DNA of 64,000 bases from Phylloscopus collybita (taxonomy: Eukaryota > Chordata > Aves > Passeriformes > Phylloscopidae): assembly GCA_027886175.1 (NCBI GenBank), contig JAJNNQ010000009.1, forward strand, positions 12,688,001 through 12,752,000, in the 5' to 3' direction. The notes below the pieces were generated by a model that ran no database searches, had not been told where the DNA came from, and worked only from the letters and a program-made list of their open reading frames with translations. Numbering within the stretch: the stretch's first letter is position 1; each line of letters begins with the position of its first letter. This document shows, piece after piece, positions 26,001-36,978 of this stretch. Both the position numbers and the translations under genes were made by a program.

Positions 26001-29000
26001 GCTGTCCCCTGGCTGTGGGAGTACTTCCAAGAAGTCTAGGTGAATATGTTAAATCTGCCTCATGATCCATCTGTCTCGGTGCTTTTCCCAGCATCTGTCT
26101 GTCTGGGTAGGTAAAGACCCTTTCTCCTATTTAGGTTCAATTTGCTGCAACTTTGAAGGAGCAACCTCAACAGCAACTCCCAGCCATTGCTTTTCCTCCT
26201 TCCAACCTCTGCTTCTTTCCATAATAACTCCAGGAGGAGCAGGATGAATCACAACCTCATGATTCTTAACCTTTAGGTGTGTGGAAGCTTAATGGGATTC
26301 ACAGCTCTCAAATGACAGCCCTAGGCTCCAAGAATGATGGATTGGTTAAGCATGCATCTAAAAGTTAATCTGCTAAGAGTCAGATTGCCAAAAGGTCACA
26401 CTTTGTGCAGGAGGAAAAATATGTGCCCTAAATGTAGGTCCCTTAGCCTGGGTTGAGTGGTGCGGCTTCCCACTGCTCAGCCCTGAGCCTGCTTCTGCAG
26501 TTGAGTGCCTAGTATCTTTTCTTTTTTCAGAAGCTACCATTGAGTCAACCAAAGCTTTGGAATACAGTAAAAGTAGTCCCATGTCCCTTTTTACTCAGTA
26601 AAAGTTAGCCAGTGAAATTATTCATAGATGGGGAAGGAAACCTGTCTTCTTCCCAAAGAAAGTGAAACCACAACTCCCATCAACCACTGGGAAATGCCCA
26701 AACTTGATAACTTAAGGAAATTTGTGGATGGAGGTAGTCTCAGTCCTTTGTCTTTGAACTGTCCACATTGTACAAATTTAATTAAATATCCATTAAGAGA
26801 GATAATAAAAAAATCATAGACTTATATTCAAGTCTACAGTTTTCTGGCTAGGACATTCACCTCAAAGGGATGAATCTCTGTTCCCAAATGTATACAATGT
26901 AAATTAGGGAAACTGTCCTTTGAAGTAGAGCGTAGCAGTCTAATTTTCTTTATCCTGGGTGAAGGCCTTCACTATTAGCCCAGGAGCTGCTCTCTCTCCA
27001 TGCCTGACCAAGTTAATGTTACTTTTTTATTCCCACCCTAAAATAAAACCTCCAGAAAGAAGTTCAGGGAGTTTACCTGCAAATTCCATTTGTCAGAGTG
27101 ATTTTTCAAAAGCAGTTCAGTGGCTTGGGAGACTCAATTCCACTAGGTTTGCTAATTAGAAACTATTTCTAGAGTGGGTTGAATTGAGAGAGCATTACCA
27201 TTCCCAGGAATAAAATAGAGTTGACAGTTGCTAGGAGTTCCAGAGGATGGGCCCTCAATGAAAAGTTTACGATAAAGCCTCCAGAACATTGTGTGAAAAA
27301 GAGATGTGTCACAAGGCATGACACAGCTGGCAGGTGTAGGGGCTCTGTATGAGCTTGTAGCACACAATGGCACTCAAGTCTAACCCAAGCTGAGGTGAAG
27401 AGAGAGGAATGCTGTGACTCACAGGGATCACATGAACAGGCCTGCCACAAACTCAGTTACTGTGAGCAGTGTGTGGAGTTTCTGCACCACCCTTCTCTGC
27501 CCCCAGGCTCTTCAAACAGCACCTTGGATGTGCTGCTGTTACCTACAGAGGGACTGGGCACCACGATGGGTGAAATGTCCATAGAACACACAGATTTGGA
27601 AGATCATAGAACTTGCTAGGAAGAGTCAACACAGAATGACATTCAATATATTAATCACATGGAATTTATGAAACATTTGGCAATAGGTGGGTGGCCAGTA
27701 GTGTTAATTGTCAAGCTTTATATTTGTCAGGATTGTCTTGCTGTTACCTGTCTGTCTGCTACAGCCATCTAATATCTGGTTTGGAAGCTCTTCAAGCCAA
27801 TATTTTTCTCCTTATTTCAGGTAACACAATGATCCACCCCAGGCCCTAAGGTGCTTCCCCAGTAGTGATTCCATCAGAACAATTGTTTCCAAATTAAGGA
27901 TCATAATCCCTACAGGGTTGTTCATCTACTATAGATACTTGTATCTGGAGCTGCTTGAAAACATTTGGTCTACAAGAGAGTCAGAAACAGAAAAAAAGGT
28001 TAATTTTTTAGATTAGATCATCCTCTGCAGATGTATTCTACTGGCATTTTCTTTTCAACATTCATTATCATATCTTTCCTCTTCAATATTTTCTTTTTTT
28101 GACTACAGAATGCCAGACTAATCCAAAATCTCTTGTCTTTCATTGGTTACCAAACAAGGCTTATATTAGAAGACATCTACTTAGGTCCCATTCCTGGCTC
28201 CCATTTCACCTACCCATCTTCAATATTCCTTGAAGTACGAAAAATTTTCCCTATTGACTTTGTCTTTTTAAAAGCATTTCTGCTATATAAGCTTTCTGTT
28301 AATGCCAATAAAAACAACTTAGGTTTGAGGGCCCAACTGTAGTGTCTAGAAAACTGACTCTGAGAGGAATGTGTGCTTGAAAAATGTTGTGAATGAATTT
28401 GTTATACTAACATATGTTAAAACTGACAGTGCTGCAGAGAAAACTCCCTACATCATTTTCTCTCATTTGCAGCACCAAAAAGGATAAAACTTTAGTCTAA
28501 TAAAGTGTGGTGTGCTTGCAGCTGCAAGTGGGGTAGAATAAGATACATTAAGTAAAATAGACATTAAAAGTGCAACATAACAGATGGGTAAAAAAGTGAA
28601 TTTTTATCATGACAATCCATTAGTGTTTTGCAGCCAGGCAGAGAAAAACAGTGACCTGGAACAAATCAAGAAGAATGATGCTTGACTTATGCTTCCTTCT
28701 GCAAAGTGTGACCCATATACATAGTTTTTAATTAGAAATGTATTTTCTTTATGGAATGATGAGCTAATTTCTGTTCATTTTTATAATTCATTAAATACCC
28801 AGGTTAAATTACAAATAAATGGGGAAAGAATGGGCTGTTCTTTGGACCAGCTACTGAAAAAAAAAAATCCCTGTGAAATAGAGAAATCTATCAGCATGTA
28901 GCTGTGTGCTGACTAGTTGTATAAGCCACTGTTATCCTCAGACAACCTTGACTAAATCTTGCCATCAATATTTAAAATAAGTACAGCACAAGCCATGTTT

Positions 29001-29688
29001 TTAAAATCCTAAGCTAGTCAACAAGAAGACTGATTTTTTTGTCCCATAAATGACCTCTGGAAGAAAAAAAACATGAACAGTACTTTCTTCCACAAGTGGA
29101 AAGATGTTCAGCACATATAGGACTGGAAAGCAGTGCACAGGAAAATAGATTTACTTAAAAGCACTTTAAATGGACTTCTGAATGAATGCAGCAGTGCTGC
29201 CTAGAGGGGTGAGTCCATGGGGCCAGATCCCTTTCCAATTTTAAAAAGAACTTTCCCCTGTTAATTACTGTGTCTGACACTGAACACATCAATGACTCTG
29301 CATATGTGTTTCCATGGGTTGGTCTGCTCAAGTGCAATGTCACAGGCACTAGGACCGAGCTCTGCAGGATGACTTTGGTGGGGTGTAACAGTCCACTGTG
29401 TAAAGGCAAACCTCAAAGCTGGCTCCACACTTTCCCACAAGCCCTTACATTGCATTGCTTAGATCAGAAGACTGAGCACTACATGAAATGTGCATCACCA
29501 CCAGCCTCTCCCCTGTGCATGCTGTGCTTGTGCCCTCACACAGTCTCACTGTGCAGGAACACACGGTCACTGTGCTCACAACAGCTCATGACTCAGCAGA
29601 AAAGCACCATGTATGTCCAGAGCCTTTGAAAACCCACAACAGCAACAGCAATCATCTACTGATTTACATCTGTAGAGTTGGAAAGGAT
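23042..29688. other. Long non-coding stretch
   Basis: No gene is recognised. A small perfect hairpin lies at 24146-24166, with 9-bp arms around a 'cga' loop. Near 26845-26890 the words 'ggctaggacattcacct' and 'gaatctctgttccc' faintly recall the tRNA-like head of a MIR-type SINE on the plus strand. This is too degraded to call. Open frames up to 93 codons on both strands have no recognisable products. Confidence 0.5.
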
Positions 29689-29689
29689 T

Positions 29690-29805
29690 CATAGAGCTGC
29701 AGAATGGTTGGGGGTGGAAGGGGTCTCGGGAGATCACCCAGTCCAACCCCCTGCCAAGGCAGGGTCACCTAAAGCAGGTCACACAGGATTCTGCACCTGT
29801 GTTTG
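29690..29805 (-). mobile_element. Short CR1 LINE 3' tail
   Basis: The plus strand reads 'gcagaatggttgggggtgga', 'agatcacccagtccaacccc', 'ctgccaaggcagggtcacct' and 'aaagcaggtcacacaggat', the reverse complement of the avian CR1 end. About 110 bp survive. The match fades near 29800, where the 5' truncation point lies. Confidence 0.92.
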
Positions 29806-31499
29806 CATCAATAATTAACCTGCATGTTTCCACATTTCAGTGTCAGTCTACTACAGAGGTGGCTGAAGCAAACTGATCCAAACGAACCATTTTGCCACTT
29901 AGATTATTTGAAAAAAATGACACTTAAATATTGGCTCGTAATTGTTCTTGTTTTGGGCTGAAGGAGCTCTTGCATTTTCTGCCAAGAATGTGGATACCCA
30001 AAAAACCCCCAAACATTTAAATTTTCAGCAATTTCTTTCTCTAAAACTTTGAAATATCAACTAGTAGTGTCATACCAGCAGACGGCTGGTGCAGGTGAGT
30101 ATTATATAGACTGAAACAAGAAAATATTGATTTGAACTCATGTTAAAGTAACACCCAGCCACTGGTTAAAGAGAGGCAGCTGAGTGTGAGAAGTGATTGC
30201 TTCTTGAGTGAGATTGACTGCAGAAATGTCCTTTAATTACATTAACCTAAGATGTGTAGGGTTTGGTTGACCTTGGCCTTTATGCACTGTTGTGTCTGAA
30301 AAAAACAGGTTCCTCTAATTATCAGCAAAAATAAAAATATTACCATTTAATTATAATTCCCTTGAAATGGCAACTTTGATTTCATGGTAGTTTTTACAGT
30401 TCTAGACTCACTACTTGTGTCAGAAATCCAAGCTCTGGTGAGCAAACCCTCTAAGCTTCACTGGAAAAAGCTTTTGAACTCACTGCTTCTTGCTCAAGAG
30501 GATGAAAAACAAACCTTAAAGCTGCCAATATTTATGTTTTGGGGAAACCAATTGAAAAAGAGAAAGAGATTTTCTGAGCTCAGAACAAAAATAGCATTAA
30601 AAAAAACTTGTTTTGTTTTCTCCCTTTGAAAATTCCCTTTTCATTTTAATTAAGCTCTCCCAGGATTCATGGTGTTGGAGAGTTTTCAAAGAAACAGAGA
30701 ACTTGCTTGCCAGGTTTTTTGTCTTTTCCCCCCCCCTCTGCTAACTCACACAGCTCTACTTGTTGCAAATATTTATTTGCTCTGAGAAAAGCAGCTGAAG
30801 CAGAGGAATTGCTGGAGTGTTCAGGAAATCTAAGTAATATTAATAACAACTTCTACAAATTATAGCGAGAAAAGTCCATAAGATTTTTCTGTTGTAGAAA
30901 CACTGATTCAAACTGGAAAAAAAATTGTTCCAATTTAAACTTGGTGTTGCCTTACAGTTGTAAACCAGGGTCACAGAAGCTTGAATTTTTTCACTACAAG
31001 CAGAAAGATATAGCTGTTGCAATAAGACATTGATTTGCAGTAAATTCTATGTAGTTTTGGCCTCAAATCCACAAACATCAAGCTGGTCATTTCAGATATG
31101 TGTGTCCTGAGGGACTGACAAAGACTTTATCTCTTTCCCAATAGCTCTGGCAGCTACTGTCTTCCCAGCACAGGATCATGGCTTTTCCCTGCTTTTGGGA
31201 ATTGGATACTGAATGCATCTGGAGATGCTCAGTGTGGCTGCTCAGCAGCTGCAAGGCTGGGACTTCTTGACTCCATCCAAGAGTACTGTGCTTGGTGAGC
31301 CCTGAGCAGGGCTGCCAGGGCTGACATCTCCTCTGCCCGCAGGTCACAGTACGAGCAGGTCTCACAGCATCACTGGGCATAAAATTATGGACATAAAATG
31401 TCTGAGGCCTCTAAAAGACTGACTTTTATGCCAATGTACAAGGCAGAAATTAAATACAAGAATAGGACAGAATGGTTTCAGTTGAAAATGACTGTTAAA
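29806..31499. other. Non-coding stretch
   Basis: AT-rich unique sequence with a nine-C run at 30728-30736. Short frames lie on both strands and none is recognised. Nothing here suggests an exon or an RNA gene. Confidence 0.5.
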
Positions 31500-32435
31500 A
31501 TTGTTGAGTCCCGCTGTTAACCTTACACTGACATATCCAGCACTAAATCATTCCCTAAGTGCCACAGGTCTTTCACATACAGCTGGGGATGGAAACTCCA
31601 CCATTTTCCTGGGAAGCCAGTTTCAGAGCTTGACAAACCTTTTGATGAGGAAATTTTTCCTAATATCCAATCCAAATCTTCTCTAGCAGAATTTGAGGAC
31701 ATTTCCTCTCATCCTGTCACCTGTTGTCTGGGAGAGGAGACAGGCCCCTACCTGGCTACAGCCTCCTTTCAGGGAGTTGTAGAGAACAGTAAGATCCTGA
31801 TCCCAAGAGTGGAACTGGCTTGTATGGAGGTAGGTCAGTCTAGATAGACTTTATCTTCCTCATTTGGCTGACCTTGACCTTGCTTCTGCACTTTATTTCC
31901 AATAAATATGTTATTTTCTCATTCATTTCTTTTTTGTTTCTCTTCCCAGCCTCCTTTTGTCCAGGCCAAGCACCCTCAGCTCCCTCACTACTACTCACAG
32001 GACCTGTGCTCCGGACCTTTCCCCAGCTCTGTTGCCCTTCTCTGGACAGGCTCCAGCACCTCAATGTCTTTCTTGGAGTGAAGAGCCCAAATCTGAACAC
32101 AGGATTCAGGGTGTGGCCTCACCAGTGCCCAGTACAGGGGATAATCACTGCCCTGGTCCCACTGTATTTCTGAAACAAGCCAGGTGCCATTGGCCTTCTT
32201 GGCCACCTGGGCACACACTGGCTCATGTTCTGTCACTGTCCAATGGCACCTGCAGATCCTTTTCCTCTGGGCAGCTTTCCAGCCACTCTGCCCCCAGCCT
32301 GTAGCACTAAGGAGGCTGTGTACCTTAGGAACAGCTGGCCTTGCTGTTGAAGATTGAGGCAAAGAAGGCATGAAGTATTTCAGCCTTTTCTCCATCCTGT
32401 TTCACTCTGCATACAATAAAAAATGGACATTCTCC
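31500..32435 (-). mobile_element. CR1 LINE fragment with reverse transcriptase C-terminus, interrupted and deleted
   Basis: This is the largest younger CR1 piece. Read on the minus strand it carries the end of ORF2. The frame 31991-32395 contains 'VAKKANGTW', 'LVRPHPESCVQIWALHSKKD' and 'IEVLEPVQRRATELGKG', which follow the C-terminal end of the CR1 reverse transcriptase (usual 'LVRPHLEYCVQ', 'VQRRATKL'). The 3' untranslated part follows toward 31500 ('ttgttgagtcccgctgttaa' on the plus strand). Two structural changes are visible. A 146-bp foreign segment sits at 31795-31940, between 'gagaacagtaag' and 'cccagcctccttttgtccag'. Near 32310-32335 the sequence jumps from the 'agcctgtagcac' region to a part usually over 1 kb further into ORF2 ('gaggcaaagaaggcat'), so much of the RT domain is deleted. 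The copy is dead. Confidence 0.93.
31795..31940 (+). repeat. 146-bp interspersed element, copy A (inside CR1)
   Basis: This segment is not CR1 sequence. It recurs at 34023-34168, with about eight differences in 146 bp by eye. It starts at 'tcctgatcccaagagtgg' and ends at 'ttttttgtttc'. Near its end it has the polyadenylation hexamer AATAAA (31911) followed by a T-rich stretch, like the R-U5 part of an LTR or the 3' end of a gene with its downstream element. Because the T-rich part downstream of the hexamer is shared by both copies, a simple mRNA retrocopy is unlikely. There are no clear target-site duplications and no terminal inverted repeats. The class is unknown; a fragment of a solo LTR is my first guess. 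Confidence 0.85.
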
Positions 32436-32674
32436 ATCAAAGTAAGTCCATGAGGATGCTTCATGTTAAGTATTACTTAGATGTAAAAAATCTTTATTAC
32501 AGCTTGAAAATTGATTTGTTTATAGTTTGCTAAATGTATATACTTCTCTTTTATCTCCTATGGCATTCTGCTGCATTTAATAGGGGTCATGTTTGTATAT
32601 GTAGGAGTAGAATTTGGTCTAATTAGATATTAGAAATGTAGTTGCACTTGATACTCACACAAGGCTCCAGTCAT

Positions 32675-32825
32675 AGTCAAATCTCAAAGCACTTTAGAGG
32701 GAATGAAATAGAACCATCACCTTCTGCTGAAGAGAGAAAATGACAGAGGAAAAGGATTATGGCCCAAATTACCTGGGCCTTCACTGGCTGACAGGACCAG
32801 AGCAGCTGCTTTCCTGAATTAGGGA
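32675..32825 (-). repeat. Probable MIR-type SINE fossil
   Basis: The plus strand recalls a reversed MIR-type element. 'tctcaaagcactttagaggg' near 32682 resembles the 3' part ('cctcaaagcactttacaaa'). Then 'gagagaaaatgacagagga' and 'ggcccaaattacctgggc' replace 'ggggaaactgaggcacaga' and 'tgcccaaggtcac'. The order is right but identity is low. The match is weaker than for the copies near 4.5, 11.4 and 61 kb. Confidence 0.5.
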
Positions 32826-34022
32826 AAATCAGTACAGCATGACTCCATTTATAAAAATCTGGGAGAAAAAAAAATGGCTACTGGGTTTAGAAACAAGTTT
32901 TTCTAATGATTTACTTCTAGTTTTGTCTTGGTAAAAGACTATGTATGAAACGTTTTCTATGACTAATACTTAAAGTTTCCAAATAACAAATTATACTTTT
33001 GCATATGACTTTTTTTTTATCCTTTTTGAAGATCACCCCTGGAAACAAGGAAGTTTGATGTAACAGGCAAATTCCAAATGCTTTATCTCTCTCAATTTAT
33101 AGCTGTAAATCCCTTTCTGGCAAAACATTGGTGTTACAGCAATGAAAGGACCTGGCCCTAAGGATGGCAATCAAACATGTTCTCAGGTCTCTTCTCTCCA
33201 AAAATGCATGCACACAGGCATATACAGGCAAGGGTATTGTTGATTTGAATTGTTATTAATGTTTGCAATCTAGAAATAAACCTTTTTGGCCAAGATTGAA
33301 AGATCTTCAGGCACTACTGAGTAATGCACTGTGTGCTGCATCATATAAGTAATGACTGAATGGTGAAACTCCAAACAGGCCTTTGCATTAAGATGAATAG
33401 AACAGCAGAACTCACTGAAGGGTTTCTGTATGGGTGAGCACAACAGCATGTTTGAAATATATCAAAAGCAACTGTTGTATATTTCACACTTAAAAGTGAG
33501 GACACAATGTACAGCATGCGCTACCATACAAATACGATTTTAAAAAAGTGATGCAAGATAAAATGCCTCTGAACATTAAAACTACACTCAGAAAATGGAG
33601 CTATACTTTTGGCAACTGACTGATATGCTAGCAGCAAACAAATTGGGGAGAGAGTGCTGAAATTAGCTCCTGTCTCTGCTAATATCTTGTCTATAATGAG
33701 GTCCCAGATTTTTCCTTTTTGCTTGTTATTTAGCAGTTCATCTGAACAAATATCAGTACTCACAGAGCATTCATAAATGATTCCAGCCCTTTGTCTGAGC
33801 ATTGCCATTTGGGATTTGCTTGCTGAGCATGCTGGTTGGTCACCTAAGGACACATCTACATTACACAATGCCATGCCATGGGAGAGATAGCCAAGATAGC
33901 CCAGGAAAAAGGACAGTATGTCTGCCTGGCATGGTGCCACTCTGTGTACTCATTCAGCTCCCAGGGGTTGTGTAAATGAGTTAGCTCAATTCAGTTGGCA
34001 CAGATCTGTGCTGACCTGGCTG
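32826..34022. other. Non-coding stretch holding the window's longest open frame
   Basis: The minus-strand frame at 33521-33940 is the longest in the window (139 codons). Its predicted product has no signal peptide, no repeated motif and no domain I recognise. Flanking splice or start context is unremarkable. At this base composition a frame this long is expected by chance somewhere in 64 kb on six frames, so it is not called as a gene. The rest is unique sequence. Confidence 0.55.
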
Positions 34023-34168
34023 TCCTGGTCCCAAGAGTGGAACTGGCGTGTATGGAGGTAGGTCAGTCTAGATAGACTTTATCTTCCTCATTTGGCTGAC
34101 CTCAACTTTGCTTCTGCACTTTATTTCCAATAAACATGTTATTTTCTCATTAATTTTTTTTTTGTTTC
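34023..34168 (+). repeat. 146-bp interspersed element, copy B
   Basis: Second copy of the segment found inside the CR1 at 31795-31940, same orientation, about 2.2 kb away. It starts at 'tcctggtcccaagagtgg' and ends at 'tttttttgtttc', with AATAAA near 34139. Similarity stops sharply at both ends, since the flanks are CR1 in copy A and unrelated sequence here. So this is a mobile or retroposed unit, or one duplicated locally into the CR1, and not part of a larger segmental duplication. In this copy the base after the end gives 'gtttca', compatible with the CA terminus of an LTR; copy A has 'gtttct'. Confidence 0.85.
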
Positions 34169-36047
34169 ATAATTAAATGACAATCATGCCTAAAATTTAC
34201 CTTCTGTGCACATTTACAGAAAAACATCTTTCTTCAGTTGACTAGATGGAAAAAGTGAACAAAAAGTGGAAAAAAGTTTATGTAAAATACAATTAAGGAT
34301 TCACAAGCATTCTTATAGATACATTTTCCCTGTGTTCACCCAACAATAAGTCTTATGCTTGGCAAAGCTCACCTATGTCTTTTATTATTAAATATACTAC
34401 TATCAAACAACATAAGATAATTCTTCCAATTAAAGAGTAATGAACAGCACTACATTCTGCTCATCTGAATTTCTAGCATTTTCCTTTCCAGGTTACAAGG
34501 CTTTGGTAATCTAATCACTCAAAACTACCCAGCTTTTTTTTTTAACAATATAAGTGAATCTGAACAAGAAAAGGAGAGTGATTTTTTGGAATGATCTATA
34601 AATCATTCTGCTATGAAACTATTCTGACTTCTTATTGTTCCTGGTAGAAACTATTTCCATGAGTTTCCAAGTTTCCAGCTATTTCCATGGATAATCAGAT
34701 GGCACGAGACCATATGATATCTGTGAAAGATAAGTCAAGGCCAACATCATATAAACTTATCATGCTAGTTTCCTCAATGGTGCTGTCTAAGTGTGAATCT
34801 TGGTGGGCTTGAAGCATTTGGCACAGAGGGTGGAATTCAGGTGGCATTGGAAGAGTTCAGGCCCTATGCAGTAATACTGACGAGTTTGTAAAGATATAAT
34901 CTCAAAACTACGGGGATTTTCATATGCTTCATCTCTGCTGCTTCTTTACAGGCCTTTTACAAATGAACCAGTACCCAGCATGACCATTAGTCAGCAAAAA
35001 AAATCTACTAAAAGTTACGCAGAAAATAAATCTCAAAAAAATAGCCTTTCTTCTCATATTCAGTGATTTTCAGCTTAGAAAGGGAAGTATAGTAAAAATA
35101 TAATATGCAGACATTGCACGGAGAGGAAGACTCCATAAAATTTGAATGGAACAAGAAAAAGTTTTCACAGAAGAAACTTAGGAAGAAAATTCCTTCCCAA
35201 TCTCTCAAGAAAACCTGACAGAGAAGCACATTTAATGGCTCACATCACAACAGCTTTTTGCCTAAGGCTAGAGAAAATTAAGACAAATAAATGAGAGAAA
35301 TTTTTGTCCTAGAAGGGAAGGATATTTGTATCCTCTCTGGGATCTGATGCTGGAAAGTTTAATTGAAGGGCTGTTGTTGGATAGACTAACAAGCAGAGTA
35401 AAGGAGCTGTTTCAGGATGGAAGCCTAAAACAAACACACACAAACCAAGGAACTGAAATACCAAAGATGAAGCATCCCATCCCAGCTCCACCCCAGGAAC
35501 AGTGGCGAGCATGGGATTAAAATGGAGGTTTCATTAAAATTTCTCCATGCAAGGAGTTTTCCTATTGCTCCTGACTTTGCCTGGCAGATAAATGCAGGCC
35601 CTACAGTAACAAGTAACAGCATACAAGCTGGTGTACTAAATTATCTGGTATGAGCCTGTTTGCAGGTAGCTGCACTGGGCAATGCTGAACCTGAACATAT
35701 TAACCCTGTCAAAAGGCAGGGATGGTGTTTGGCCAGCCTAGAGCATGAGCAGGATCCACCTATTGCAGTGTGGACAGAGGGTCCCTCCATACTCCCTCAG
35801 GTTTGATGATCCTCAGACAAATTGATTGAATGCCTGCAGGGAGAAAAACTTGGAAATGTGCATGTATCCAGAATAAATAAATTTGAAAATGGAAATTAAT
35901 TCTTCTACTTCCCTCAATCCTAATAATTAATACTTCTTTACCAAAATGAATGCAATACATATAGATTAAAAACATGGCATACACTAATGGACTAATACAA
36001 GCTTCTCTATCCAATGAGTATGTACCAATTCAGCTGAAAGGTAGAGG
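34169..36047. other. Non-coding stretch
   Basis: Unique AT-rich sequence. A short plus-strand frame at 35326-35520 and minus-strand frames of up to 84 codons have no recognisable products. No RNA gene or transposon is seen. Confidence 0.5.
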
Positions 36048-36122
36048 GTGCCAGATTCACCCCTGGGTTAGCTCCATTGCTTGCAGTTATGTTGAATTAC
36101 ATTGGCAGTGAATTTAGCCCTT
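36048..36122. repeat. Old palindromic repeat fossil (sauropsid type)
   Basis: The stretch opens with 'gtgccagattcacccctggg', passes 'gttagctccattg', and closes with 'cagtgaatttagccctttt'. The ends are near reverse complements ('ccagattcacc' against 'agtgaatttagcc'). The whole recalls an old inverted-repeat sequence common in turtles, crocodilians and birds, built around 'ccattgacttcaatgg'. It is heavily decayed and its family name is not certain to me. Confidence 0.5.
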
Positions 36123-36733
36123 TTACAAACACTTCAGCTGCACCATAGTCAACATTTTCTCATCACACTCACTTTCTTTCCTGCAGTAAGCCCTAAAACA
36201 AACAATAAAAAATAGTGGTAGACAAAGAAACCACCTTTTCTCATACACAGCTTGGCAGGCACAAATAGCAAGGCATCAGCTAGCTGTTCTCTTGGCTTCC
36301 ATCTGCCAATTTCCTCCCTTGTAACATCAGCCTTTTCTTTGTTCACTCCAAGATTTTTGATGTCTGAGCAAGTGTTTCAGGGTCCAGACTCCAATCTAAC
36401 CAGACTTTCTCTGACTAGCATGGGAATCAGGATGTTTTTTTGTTTTCCTAAGAACAAGCCTGCAGAGTGTTGCAGCAGCTTATTTTACACCACCAGGTAA
36501 GAAGTGTCTGTACCATAACTTGGTTACACCTTATTCTCAGGAAAAAAAAAAAAAAAAAAAAAAATCAACAAATAAACCAACCATCCCAAAAGGACTGTCA
36601 TTTCTGTTGCATTTCTGTTGCTTGCTGAGACTCCTGCAGCCTTGCTAGCCTTGATTGAATGACAGCTCCTGTCTTGGTGTAGATTAACCCTCATTTTGAT
36701 GAGCTTCAGTTCTTGCTAAGCACATCAGCTTAC
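36123..36733. other. Non-coding stretch with poly-A tract
   Basis: Unique sequence. A run of 23 A lies at 36542-36564 after 'cttattctcagg'. The sequence upstream of the run is not a recognised SINE or retrocopied mRNA, so it is taken as a homopolymer. Confidence 0.6.
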
Positions 36734-36978
36734 CTGAGATACTGACTGGAATACTGTCAAGCATAAATACCATTTCGTCCATGGGAAGCCGCACAGCATG
36801 CGTGGGTGAATAAAATGTTGTTGTTTGGCAGCTGGCGAGCAAGTATTTCAGAACAATAATAAGACCACTATTAAATGTCAGTATGACTGCACTATATAAT
36901 TCTGGATCACAAATAAAAAAACCACCACAGAGCAGATTCAGCACTTCGCCCATCGGAAACAGCAGCAGTACACAACAG
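36734..36978 (-). other. Candidate exon, product not recognised
   Basis: On the minus strand a 245-bp interval is open in one frame. It is preceded by an acceptor-like 'gaccattttcag' and followed by a near-ideal donor 'CAG|gtaagc'. The predicted 81 residues contain a long hydrophobic part ('AVILTFNSGLIIVLKYLLA', about residues 29-47) that could span a membrane, then a polar tail with 'RLPMDEMVFMLD'. The interval has several CpG dinucleotides (for example 'ccgatgggcgaa', 'cacgcat', 'gacgaaa' on the minus strand), more than its surroundings. No family is recognised. A conserved non-coding element or chance are real alternatives. Phase: one extra base at the 5' end and one left over at the 3' end. 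Confidence 0.25.

Noticed and set aside
26845..26890. Another MIR-type SINE head
   Set aside because: Only two short words match and no core follows, which is too little to support a call.
29270..29629. 119-codon plus-strand frame in a GC-richer patch
   Set aside because: No recognisable domain, and an overlapping frame on the opposite strand is equally open.
31991..32395. 134-codon minus-strand frame that might be a gene
   Set aside because: It is the decayed C-terminal end of a CR1 reverse transcriptase and part of the LINE fragment, not a host gene.
33521..33940. Longest open frame in the window (139 codons, minus strand)
   Set aside because: No recognisable domain, no good splice or start context, ordinary composition. 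One such frame is expected by chance in AT-rich sequence of this length.
36542..36564. Poly-A tail of a retroposed gene copy
   Set aside because: The upstream sequence has no recognisable mRNA or SINE body and no flanking direct repeats were found.
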